A model generated the notes under the pieces. The model was not told where the DNA came from, ran no database searches, and worked only from the letters and a program-made list of their open reading frames with translations. Of a stretch of DNA of 64,000 nt, positions 14,899 to 23,961 are shown one piece after another (the stretch's first letter is position 1; each line of letters starts with the position of its first letter). Made by a program: the position numbers and the translations under genes. The stretch is from Morella rubra (taxonomy: Eukaryota; Streptophyta; Magnoliopsida; Fagales; Myricaceae): the NCBI GenBank assembly GCA_003952965.2, contig CM025853.1, positions 33,952,971-34,016,970 on the forward strand, written 5' to 3'.

Positions 14899-16410
14899 AT
14901 GGATGATTCCTCAGGATCTACAGAATTCTCAGAACAAACTCAGCAGCTGCCTCAGATGCGAAAGGAGGAGCAGTATGAAATTCACGACTCTGCAATTACA
15001 AGTGATCCTTATGAAACTAGCGAAGTGGAAGACCAACCACCGGATTCTGAATGGATGATCTCCATTAAAAAGAAACTTGAGCAAGCGCGTCAAGATGAAG
15101 TAGACTGTTCACGGGGGGCGGTGTGCATTTACCGAGTCCCCCACTACCTACGAGAGGGCGATGAGACAGCTTATCTTCCCCAGGTGGTCTCCCTGGGGCC
15201 TTTCCACCACGGTAACGAACGCGTTCGCCAAATGGATCGCCATAAATGGCGTGCACTTCACCGTGTCCTCGAGCGTACTAAGCATGACATAAAGCTCTAT
15301 CTTGATGCTGTGAAAGAACTTGAGGACAGAGCTCGAAACTGTTACGAAGGATCAATCACCCTTAGCAGCAACGAATTCGTCGAAATGATGGTATTGGACG
15401 GTTGCTTTGTGACTGAGCTCTTGCAGGGTGTTGTTCAAGGATTTAGACAACTTGGATATCTTCCAAACGACCCCATCTTTGCAATGCGTGGCTCTATACA
15501 TGCCATTCAGCGAGATATGATAATGCTAGAGAATCAGCTTCCGCTTTGTATACTGAATCGGCTTCTTGAACTCCAGACAGGCGAAAGAGCTGAGGCAGGA
15601 TTTGCATCTACGCTAATACTTCATTTCTTAAACCCTTTGATCCACGCAGATGAGCCATTAGAAGAAACTGATTGTGAGAAACCGGAGTCACTGAAACCAG
15701 ATGAAATGACCTTTGACCCTTTATCATACGACGGTGGCCTTCATTGCCTTCATGTTTTCAGACGAAGTCTCCTGCGTAGAGGCTCTGAACCGGAACACAG
15801 GATTTGGATGGAGAAATGGTCGGATGGTAATAGCGTCATTAAAGATAGACGAAGTCAGCAGTTGGTACACTGTGTTACAGAACTCAGAGAGGCTGGAATC
15901 AAGTTTAAGAAAAGAAGCACTAATCGCTTCTGGGACATAACATTCAAAAATGGAACTCTCCATATCCCTAAGCTCTTGATCCACAACGGCACCAAGTCAC
16001 TTTTCCTCAACCTAATTGCTTTTGAGCAGTGTCACCCTGATTGCGGCAATAAGATTACCTCATATGCGGTCTTCATGGACAACTTGATTAACTCTCAGCA
16101 GGATGTGGCTTACCTCCATTATTGCGGGATAATCGAGCACTGGCTTGGGAGTGATGCTGAAGTTGCTGACCTCTTCAATGGCCTCTGTCAAGAGGTGATT
16201 TTCGAGCGCAGGTACAGTTATCTCTCTAGATTGTCGAAGAAGGTGAACAGGTATTACAACCGCAGGTGGCATACTTGGCGTGCTACTTTAAATCGCAAAT
16301 ACTTCAGCAGTCCCTGGTCCTTCATCTCATTCGTTGCCGCTGTTATCTTCTTGCTGCTTTCTTTTCTGCAGACGTTCTATGGAGCATATAGCTATTACAA
16401 TCGAAGGTGA
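14899..16410 (+). CDS. DUF247 protein A (UPF0481 family)
   Basis: Single-exon gene for a 503-residue DUF247 protein, the usual length for the family. The biochemical function is unknown; in grasses, DUF247 genes are linked to the S and Z self-incompatibility loci. After a variable acidic N-terminus come the conserved blocks: DSEWMISIKKKL (about 50), CIYRVPHYLREGDETAY (about 75), QMDRHKWRALHRVL (about 110), MMVLDGCFVTELL, NDPIFAMRGS and IQRDMIMLENQLPL (near 210), then FWDITFKNGTLHIPKLLIH and a C-terminal single-pass membrane segment (about 470-495) ending in TFYGAYSYYNRR. The ATG is preceded by stop codons in frame or by sequence not shared as protein. A protease exon-4 remnant lies 266 bp after the stop. 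Block 2 holds a broken copy (D). Confidence 0.9.
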   Translation: MDDSSGSTEFSEQTQQLPQMRKEEQYEIHDSAITSDPYETSEVEDQPPDSEWMISIKKKLEQARQDEVDCSRGAVCIYRVPHYLREGDETAYLPQVVSLGPFHHGNERVRQMDRHKWRALHRVLERTKHDIKLYLDAVKELEDRARNCYEGSITLSSNEFVEMMVLDGCFVTELLQGVVQGFRQLGYLPNDPIFAMRGSIHAIQRDMIMLENQLPLCILNRLLELQTGERAEAGFASTLILHFLNPLIHADEPLEETDCEKPESLKPDEMTFDPLSYDGGLHCLHVFRRSLLRRGSEPEHRIWMEKWSDGNSVIKDRRSQQLVHCVTELREAGIKFKKRSTNRFWDITFKNGTLHIPKLLIHNGTKSLFLNLIAFEQCHPDCGNKITSYAVFMDNLINSQQDVAYLHYCGIIEHWLGSDAEVADLFNGLCQEVIFERRYSYLSRLSKKVNRYYNRRWHTWRATLNRKYFSSPWSFISFVAAVIFLLLSFLQTFYGAYSYYNRR

Positions 16411-16675
16411 CTCCGGTGAGTACGAGCTCCCCAATTCGGTTGAGTAGCACTTGAGTTTCAGTACGCACAAAGTCGAAATAATTAGGGCCAAGGGAATGAC
16501 TTGTGGTCCTTTAGACCTTAGCCTCTCTTTGGATATTTTTGCATAACCACTTTTTGAAATTCCAAACAGAGGAGAATTGTCCCTCCAACAAGATCATAAC
16601 ATAGGAAAAAACAAATTGTCCCATCACTGAGCGCTAATGTAGTTGCTTATTCGTTTTCCTCGGAAGTTTTTTCAG

Positions 16676-16800
16676 GAATCAGCATTATGTGGGTCAGCCG
16701 GCGTAGACCATGGTGTGGTTGTTGATGGATGTGGCGCAGATCACTTGCTTGCGAGGAACTCAAGAGGAACTAAGAGCGCCTATAATTGTCTGCGTATAAA
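16676..16800 (+). pseudogene. protease exon-4 remnant 1
   Basis: After an intron-like end (TTTTTTCAG) the sequence decays from the protease exon 4: CGSAGVDHGVVVDG, then LLARNSRGTK, against [15 protein letters not shown] and [10 protein letters not shown]. The active-site His survives, but several codons are missing and no other exon is nearby. About 100 bases upstream look like part of a protease intron 3 that also recurs at the other remnants. Confidence 0.7.
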
Positions 16801-19057
16801 TAATATTTGTCGATATTTTGCTCAAAAGTTATGTACTATTAATCCGAATTCTCTCTTATATATTTCCGACGAACAAATTCTTGTGTCGCATAGTAGAAAC
16901 TAGAAAGAAGGCGTCCTTAAGGCTAATTATTCTGTGAAGAAAAAGTAGCGTGCGGCGACATTGTTGTTTGTCAAAGAGAGAATGTTGCCATATATAGCTA
17001 CATCAAATATCGAATTGATAAAATGCTTTGTTTGTTCAGGCGTTACAAAAGATATTCTTCGGGTCTGAAATTGTTAAGAGAACACATTTATTCCTTCAAG
17101 CTCAAGAGATGCTCACCCAAAATCAAAACAATACAATGGGTCATTTTATTACACATATCTCGGTTATTTTATTTAAGGTGATTTTTATTTTTATTTTTAT
17201 TTTATAATTATTTGAAGTTTAGTGTTTAGTTCAATGCTGTGGCTATTATTAATTAGATAATATATTTAAATAATAAAATTTAACTCTTCAAATTAAGTTT
17301 TGAAATAAATGGTGATTGTATAATCACTAAAGTCCTGATTTCGAGATCGCAATTCACTCATATTTTAATTACTTCTCACATGTATTGGACCTATCAATTA
17401 GTTAGAGAAGTATTTAACCCACAAATAATTTTGAGATAAATGGTGATTTGAAGCTAATTCTTTTCTTTTTTCTTACGCTCTTCCTCCTAATTTTTCTTCA
17501 AAATATTTAACCACGATACCTGTAGTCTCATGTCTGACTAGTTGTTTCGCACTGTGAAAAATTTTAGGTCGTGTAATAGGAAGTGTAAGCCTTCAAAGCC
17601 TTTGTAAGGTTTGGCGAGCAGCCTAACAATTCTCTTAGTTCAAAAATTATTCATCTTTGAGTCGTGGTAAATCTATGTTTTAGGAAGATATATAAGTATA
17701 TTAAATTAAAATGCTTACTGAAGTGACAAAAGGAATCTTTTGTACAAGAGATAAATTTCTCATCATTTTTAAATAATCAGTTTGTAGAAATGAAAGTTCT
17801 ATATATATATATATATCTGGAAGATCGGAAGGAGAATATTTCGTTAGAAATTCAATAAAAATCTCATGATTAAAAATCATGATCATCATGACCATCAGCC
17901 CACGCTTATACATTAAGGAAGGAAAGCAAATTCACAAACAAATAAGGAAAAAAGAGATGAAAAAAATTATGAGATGTGTCATGCATTTTTAATTAATCTT
18001 TGAAATAATCAATTCCCAAAAAAGATTAAATATAACATAATGAGCATTTGGTTTTGGAGACGGGCTTCAATTTGCATACCTTCACTCTTGTGGTTAGGGA
18101 TGAAGCCAAGGAGCCTGGGGAGCCACACCCCACTCCCCAAATCCCCCAAAATTAGAGAAATTTTTTAAATTTACCATTGTTTGTTTATTTCGCCCCGCTT
18201 GTGGTGGCATTGACATTGGATTGTTCACCGTGTGTTTTGGTCATCCTGTTGACACTTGACAGGACATATTTAGACGACAAAATCGGCCTGACAATACATA
18301 ACAGAGAAATGCTTGGTGTTCTTCCTGGGTTCTTCTAGAAAAAATCCAACGGCTCATGATTCATTTTAAAAATGGACCCTACACATCCAGAGATCCTAAG
18401 TCGTTGGATTCTTCCCAAGAAAAACCTGAGAAGAACCCAAGAAAAACACCCAGCATTTCTCTACATAACATCCCCTAGGCCCTAGTGTTTACCAAATCCT
18501 CTGGGGCCGATCATTACTATTTTTGAGACCAAAAAAGAAGGCTTTTCCCATGCAAATGCAATCATGGGTCCATTTCAGTGGTTTATACGGGCTTTGGGTA
18601 GTCAACCCTTTTGGATTGTAATATGGGCGCTTTTTGTATGTTTCTCTTTATATGTTAAAACATAAAGACGACGACGTAGCAAACCTTAAAGGACGACCAG
18701 GACACTACACTTTCAAAGTCCGCAGGAAGTGACTAGTTAAATCAAAATGGTACATGATGGACGTACGGTGAAAACATGCTCAATAAAAACGTGGGCGGGC
18801 CCACTTGCCTCCCTGTTTTTTTTCCCCTTCATTGTGCCCATCAATGATTCACCTACCGTCTTATTATCATCAGAGCCCTGAACCTTTCATGTTATAGTAT
18901 TGGATGACAACCTTCTCTCAGAGGAAGACGAACTACTGGCCACAAGAGGAACCACCTTATCTAGAAAGACCTAAACCCAATTTCAACGGTGCTTTAGTTT
19001 CTTTGAAGGCATTTTGTAGCCAACCCAAACCAAACCAAACCAAACCAAGCCATCACT
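16801..19057. other. intergenic between DUF247-A and B
   Basis: AT-rich sequence with a TA microsatellite near 17803 and a foldback MITE at 18303-18462. The part from about 18690 onward matches the upstream flank of DUF247-E. Most of 17.1-18.6 kb has no counterpart in block 2, so it was inserted in block 1 or lost from block 2. No gene is recognised. Confidence 0.55.
18303..18462. mobile_element. foldback MITE with 7-bp target duplication
   Basis: A 160-bp element whose two halves are long inverted repeats: AGAGAAATGCT begins it and AGCATTTCTCT ends it, and pairing continues inward through GGGTTCTTCT and AGAAGAACCC. It is flanked on both sides by ACATAAC (18296-18302 and 18463-18469). It has no coding capacity. 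The target size suggests a hAT- or Mutator-type non-autonomous element. Confidence 0.75.
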
Positions 19058-19206
19058 GAGGAGCAGTGTCCACCCAAAATGGGCGTGCCTGTGAGGAGGC
19101 GGACAAAGATTGGCGTGTCTGTGAGGAGCAGTGTCCTCCCAAAGATGGGCGTGTTTGGGAGGAGCAGTGTCCACCCAAAGATGGGCGTGCCTGTGAGGAG
19201 CAAAGG
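19058..19206 (+). repeat. 36-bp tandem repeat spanning the DUF247-B start
   Basis: About four units, each starting GAGGAGCAGTGTCC and containing a CCAAAGATGGGCGTG-like core; two units are 36 bp, one is 35 and a diverged one is 30. The unit matches the sequence around the start codon of DUF247-E (31660-31695), where it occurs once. Leader sequence and start codon have thus been multiplied into reading frame, giving 12-residue repeats with several in-frame ATGs. Confidence 0.8.
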
Positions 19207-20923
19207 AAAAGGAAAAAGACGTTATGATTCGTGTCATCCTGACCAAATGGTATCATCTATATTAAGAGGTTCGAAGTCGCCGCTGATCATTAACAAGCAA
19301 CAGGGACCATCAAAATTACCGGGAAACGGGACAACGAAAGCACCAGATTCTGAGTGGGTGATCACCATGAGACAAGAATATGAGAAAGTGGATGATGAGG
19401 CAAGGTCACGGAAAAATCTGGTTATTTCCCGAGTCCCCCCTTTTCTACCGAGAGGAGATTCGAAAGCTTACGCTCCCCAGATTGTCTCCCTAGGGCCTTA
19501 CCACTATCGTAATGAACTCCTTCGGCAAATGGATCACCATAAATGGCGTGCCCTTCGCCATGCGCTCAAGCGTGAAAAACATGATTTAGAGGACTATCTT
19601 CGTGCCGCAAAAGCCATTGAAAAAGAAGCTCGGAACTGTTACGAAGAGTCATTTCCTGAGCTTGAGAAAAACGAATTCGCCAAAATTATGCTGCTAGATG
19701 GTTGCTTTGTGGTTGAGCTCTTGCGGGGTGCTACTGAAGGATACGAGAAACTTCTTTATTTGAAAGACGACCCCATATTTGCATGGGGTGGGTTATTATT
19801 CCATTGTATTCAGAGAGATATGGTAAAGTTGGAGAATCAACTTCCACTTTTTGTACTTGACAAACTCCTCGGACTTCAGTTAGGTAAGCCAGACCAGAGA
19901 GGAGAAGTGGCGAAGCTGGTAACGCGTTTCTTCGATACATTGAGGCCCATAAATGAACCATTAACGAACAGAGATGGTAACCAGTCGGAGTCTCCAGAGG
20001 AACCATTAACGAACAGAGATGGTAGCCAGTCGGAGTCACTAGATCACGGTGGCCTTCATATCCTTGACGTCTTCCGAGAAAGTCTCGTGCGCACGCGGTC
20101 GAACGAGGAGGGCAGAGGATTCTGGTTTACGGGACTCGCAATTACTTGGGGTAAACTTGTTGAACGAATGCCGCAAGCGATAATGACTTTTGCTAAATGT
20201 TTTGAAGGAGGGCAGCAATCGATAAGGCCTACTGCTGAAATTGTTGAAGGAGAACAGCAATCGATAAGGCCTACTGCTGAAATTCTTGAAGAAGGACAGC
20301 AATCGATAAGGCCTACCGCTGAAATTGTTGAAGGAGGACAGCAATCGATAAGGACTCCCGATGACGGGCAGCAATTGATACACTGCACAACCCAATTAAG
20401 CTCGGCCGGAATCGATTTCAAGAGAAGGAAAACAGCTTGCTTCTGGGACATAAAATTCAAAAAAGGAACTCTCGAAATTCCTCAGCTCTTAATCCACGAT
20501 GGTACTAAGTCACTTCTGCTCAACCTTATCGCCTTTGAACTGTGTCATCCTGATCGAGGCAATGAAATTACCTCGTATGTGTTCTTCATGGACAACTTGA
20601 TTAACTCTGAGCAGGATGTAGCTTACCTCCATTCCTGTGGAATAATTAAGCACTGGCTTGGCAGTGATGCTGAGGTTGCTAAACTCTTCAACGGCCTCTG
20701 TCAAGAGGTGATTTTCGACAGTAGTCACAGCTATCTTTCCAGCTTGTCGAAGGACATGAACCTCTATTACGGCCGTACTTGGAATACTTGGCGTGCGAGC
20801 TTCAAGCATAAATATTTCAGCAATCCCTGGGCCTTTATCTCATTCCTTGCCGCTGTTGTCCTGTTGCTGCTTACCCTTTTGCAGACCTTCTATGGAGTAT
20901 ATGGCTATTACAAGCCAAGGTGA
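19079..20923 (+). CDS. DUF247 protein B with in-frame repeats
   Basis: Single-exon DUF247 gene, 614 residues from the first ATG, about 100 longer than its neighbours. The extra length comes from a repetitive basic N-terminus (the 36-bp units), a duplicated 15-residue piece (EPLTNRDG, twice) and a 14-residue unit (GQQSIRPTAEI) repeated three to four times before QQLIHCTTQL. The DUF247 core is otherwise complete: DSEWVITMRQEY, RVPPFLPRGDSKAYAPQIV, QMDHHKWRALRHAL, IMLLDGCFVVELL, ENQLPLFVLDKLLG, FWDIKFKKGTLEIPQLLIH and a C-terminal membrane helix ending YGVYGYYKPR. It is closest to E in block 2. The true start may be a later in-frame ATG within the repeat. Function is unknown. Confidence 0.87.
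   Translation: MGVPVRRRTKIGVSVRSSVLPKMGVFGRSSVHPKMGVPVRSKGKGKRRYDSCHPDQMVSSILRGSKSPLIINKQQGPSKLPGNGTTKAPDSEWVITMRQEYEKVDDEARSRKNLVISRVPPFLPRGDSKAYAPQIVSLGPYHYRNELLRQMDHHKWRALRHALKREKHDLEDYLRAAKAIEKEARNCYEESFPELEKNEFAKIMLLDGCFVVELLRGATEGYEKLLYLKDDPIFAWGGLLFHCIQRDMVKLENQLPLFVLDKLLGLQLGKPDQRGEVAKLVTRFFDTLRPINEPLTNRDGNQSESPEEPLTNRDGSQSESLDHGGLHILDVFRESLVRTRSNEEGRGFWFTGLAITWGKLVERMPQAIMTFAKCFEGGQQSIRPTAEIVEGEQQSIRPTAEILEEGQQSIRPTAEIVEGGQQSIRTPDDGQQLIHCTTQLSSAGIDFKRRKTACFWDIKFKKGTLEIPQLLIHDGTKSLLLNLIAFELCHPDRGNEITSYVFFMDNLINSEQDVAYLHSCGIIKHWLGSDAEVAKLFNGLCQEVIFDSSHSYLSSLSKDMNLYYGRTWNTWRASFKHKYFSNPWAFISFLAAVVLLLLTLLQTFYGVYGYYKPR
19955..20044 (+). repeat. 45-bp direct duplication in DUF247-B
   Basis: Two adjacent 45-bp units, each encoding EPLTNRDGxQSESxx. 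DUF247-E has a single copy. The frame is kept. Confidence 0.8.
20204..20362 (+). repeat. 42-bp tandem repeat in DUF247-B
   Basis: Three full 42-bp units and a partial fourth, beginning at 20204, 20246, 20288 and 20330. Each encodes a variant of EGGQQSIRPTAEIV. The tract sits where DUF247-E has only EGEQKFERQQ, so it is a copy-number expansion of a short linker between conserved blocks. Confidence 0.88.
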
Positions 20924-21194
20924 ACCTGGTAAGTCCATACCTGGATGATCTTACCATTAAAAGTTTGGTTGTCAACAAAACAACTAATGGCCAATCTATC
21001 TTTTATCGAGCTTTGAGCTAATCAATATTAGGCTTTCAAATTCACCGTTGGAGAATCCTATCCATAGCAATTCTACCACCAGTACGAAAAGGAGGTTGCA
21101 CTCCAGCATAATCCTCACATCAGAGCAAAGAAATTTTCTGTAATTATGTACTAAAGAAGTTACTGTTCGTTTCCTTCATTTTTCCTTTTTTCAG

Positions 21195-21310
21195 GGCATA
21201 TATACCGTTTACTCTACGAGTCAGTGCCAGACCACGGTGAGGTTGCTGTTGGGTATGGCAGAGAGAACGCCGCTGGATCACTGGCTTGTGTGGAACTCAA
21301 GGAGAAAGAA
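21195..21310 (+). pseudogene. protease exon-4 remnant 2
   Basis: This starts 272 bp after the DUF247-B stop, just after a TTTTTTCAG acceptor-like sequence. Words for DHG, VAVGYG, RE(N) and WLV(R)NSR survive in broken frame. Its twin lies after DUF247-E. Confidence 0.65.
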
Positions 21311-21681
21311 ACAAGGGCAGCCATCGTCTCTGATTCTGTCATATAGTCTGAATCTGCAATATATTCAACGAATCGAGTTCATGTGTTGCATAACTTGTAC
21401 TAGGACAATATTGCTCTAAATGTCCTTGTTGCTTCCAAATTAGACTGATTACAGACTTGAACTCTGCTTTTCATTCTAATAGATCTGCTGAGTAGAAGAT
21501 TATGTTCCAAAATTTAGAAGAACCCAGTCCTGGATCACTACGGCTGACATGAAAGACACTTATACGAGCAAGGCAATGGGGATTGATTCCTCCAACATGA
21601 TCATAACATAGGAAAAAAAAAATTTCTCATCACTGAGCACTGAAGTAGTTGCTGATTCATTTTCATTAGAATTTTCTTCAG

Positions 21682-21760
21682 GGCGTGTTTTCCGGGTAAT
21701 GTGGGTTAGCCGGCCTAGACCATGTGATAACTTTTGGATATGTCCAAGATGATGGAAATG
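21682..21760 (+). pseudogene. protease exon-4 remnant 3
   Basis: A shorter decay product after a TTCTTCAG acceptor-like end: GVFSG, then TGTGGGTTAGCCGGCCTAG and DHV follow the exon-4 start [14 protein letters not shown]. Frame is lost after about 60 bases. Two near copies lie at 33996 and 35665. Confidence 0.55.
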
Positions 21761-23961
21761 AACAAAGACGTCAGTCGTGAGACACTAACTTTTGGATAAG
21801 TGCTCTGTTTTTTTGTTTTTGGTGATTTTTGCATGAATGAATTCTCAAAGCAACAGCCAACCGGTCCCTTTTATAGGGCTAAGGCCACCGCTCAGACACC
21901 CCACCACCTTACTTATTATCTCCCAAGGAAGTTGTAACTTCCTGTTCATTAAACGGCAAACCAAGTTGATCAGTTATGGGATGATCACCTCTGTTCAGCC
22001 AAGCACGGCACTGCTTCATTGCCATGTCACCCCATGCAGCAGCAGACACACGCTGCATGGTTTATCAGGAAGGAAAGTAAAAAAAAAAAAAATAAGGAAA
22101 AAGAAGAAATGAAAATAATTATATGAAATGTGTCGTGCATTATGTTTATGCTTATTCGTTTTTTTTTTCCTAAGCAAATATAATCCACCTTGGTTGTTGG
22201 TACATAAATATTAAGTGGATTATAGAACCAGTCACAATTAGATGCAAGCGGGGGAATTACAGAAATATGGAGTTGGCCAAACACACCAGTAGCCCACTTT
22301 TCCAATTTATGAGCCAAAGAAAGAATAAGAGAAAAGATATATATATTCCTTTGTATCAAAAAACTCTCGAACTTTCCTCTCTCCTCTGCGACATCGCTCT
22401 CCCCCTTCCGACAGCCCTTCACCCATTTCAAGCTGCCTTGGGACGGAGGCTGGCGCTCCGGCTCCTCCCTCCTTCCCTTCCCCTCTTTCTTCTTCTCCCC
22501 TATTCTCTCTTTTCCTTTTCCTTTTCCTGTAGTTCTCATTCTCCTTTTGATAGGGAAAGTGGCGCTTCTGTTTCGTCCCTCCTTTGATGAAATCGTTCAG
22601 ATCTACCTCTTTCTCTTTTTTGTCCGACGTCGATTCGTGCTTTTCTTCTGCCGTCAACAGAGTTCGGTGTGGCTTCTCCCTCCAACTGCTCTTGTTCTGT
22701 CACCGCGCCCCTTTCTGTTGCGGTTTCAACCTTGTGTTGGTGCTGTCGCAGGTGTTATTTGCAGTCTCTCCAAGGCTGCATCTTGTGATCGCATTCACGG
22801 CGGCCCTGCCTTGGCTCTTGACCAAGGGTTTTTTCTTTTATTTTTGTTTGTGGTGGCTGAACGGGGTGGATGTAGGGGCTCCCCCACCCCCTCTGTTGTA
22901 CTGCGCTTTTGTTTAATGTTATTTCGCTTGCTTAGATTAAAAAAAGAAAAGAAAAGAAGCTGAACTTTTGCCTATGGACCGATTGTAAGGAAACAAGACA
23001 GGAAGAAACTTGGACAAAGTCATGCATGTTCAATTATTGGTTCCATGAGTTGTTTTTCTGGGTGTTATAGTGTTTTCATCTTCTTTTTCAGCCTAATGAA
23101 GGCATTGGGGGTAGCCGTCACCAGTCACATTGCCTTCACCCGCATGCGCAATTCCTGTTAAGACTTCTCTAAGCAACCATTATCATATTTCTATATATAG
23201 TCATGCATGTATTCCACACGATCAAATATTGTAAATCATGAGTAATAAGAAGTTTATTCTTCAAATTTTCACATGGTTCGGCACCACGAGGTTTCCAAGA
23301 AGATAAATAATATTTTTCAATGAAAGTCTTATAATGATAATGTTTTTCTTCTATCCATTAAATCATGTCTGGTAATGATTAAGGCTGCTAGGAGCATACG
23401 TATATATATTCTGTGTTCCCAATGTTCATGTCCCACCATCCTCCCACCTTCGCCCACATCTTAATATCCTTCTAGGTAGTCAAACATCTACGTATAGTAA
23501 TAATAATCACGTCTGATGAACTAACATTCATGTTATTTGTTTTCTTTTTCTAAGTTTAGTTCCAGTTTCACAACAAAGATTCATTCCAGCAAAAATAAGA
23601 AGTTGCAACTGGAACGTGTAAATAAAAATTAGAGACGAGGAAGAGAAGTTGCATATTGTTTGATTTATTATAGCATAGATATACTCAAATATTGCAGGGG
23701 GAAAAACAAAGCTTGAATTAGGAATCGAACGTTACACCTAAAAGTTGTCAGGAAATTGCTTCTCCAAAACAAAGGGGTCCATGTGGGAGGGTCCATGGGG
23801 TAGAGGGCCAATAAAAGTATCAAATAAATTAGTATCCAGCCCCTTTTGCAATAGCTTAAAGCTAGGCAACAACTTTTTTCAATTGGGTTTTAGTTGCTTG
23901 CAAGGCATCAATTAGATTAGCCAATTCAAGCAGAACCCAGAGAGAATCCTCCACACGAAAG
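21761..23961. other. intergenic between DUF247-B and C
   Basis: The sequence to about 22150 recurs downstream of E (34080-34470) and at 35750-36130. About 22150-22955 is insertion absent from those copies. From about 22960 to the ATG at 23962 it matches 36220-37503 before DUF247-F, apart from a 36865-37196 insert on the F side. The last 150 bases are probably the C leader. I see no coding gene. Confidence 0.6.
22347..22955 (+). mobile_element. non-LTR retroposon, plus strand
   Basis: An insertion of about 610 bp: pyrimidine-rich at its 5' end and closing with an A-rich tail (AAAAAAAGAAAAGAAAAG). The homologous spots at 34537 and 36200 run straight from a TA repeat into AAAGAAGCTGAAC, so the empty site is known. 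Short AGAAAAG words flank it as a possible target duplication. The 3' end (TTGTACTG, TTTTGTTTAAT, CGCTTGCTTAG, then A-rich) resembles the minus-strand 3' end of the insert at 13332-14317. Open frames inside it resemble nothing I recognise. Confidence 0.6.

Noticed and set aside
19079..19206. CRISPR-like short repeats
   Set aside because: The units are contiguous, in frame and without spacers; this is a coding minisatellite in plant DNA.
22547..22963. 138- and 110-codon frames rich in Phe and Leu
   Set aside because: They lie in the pyrimidine-rich retroposon insert; composition explains the long frames.
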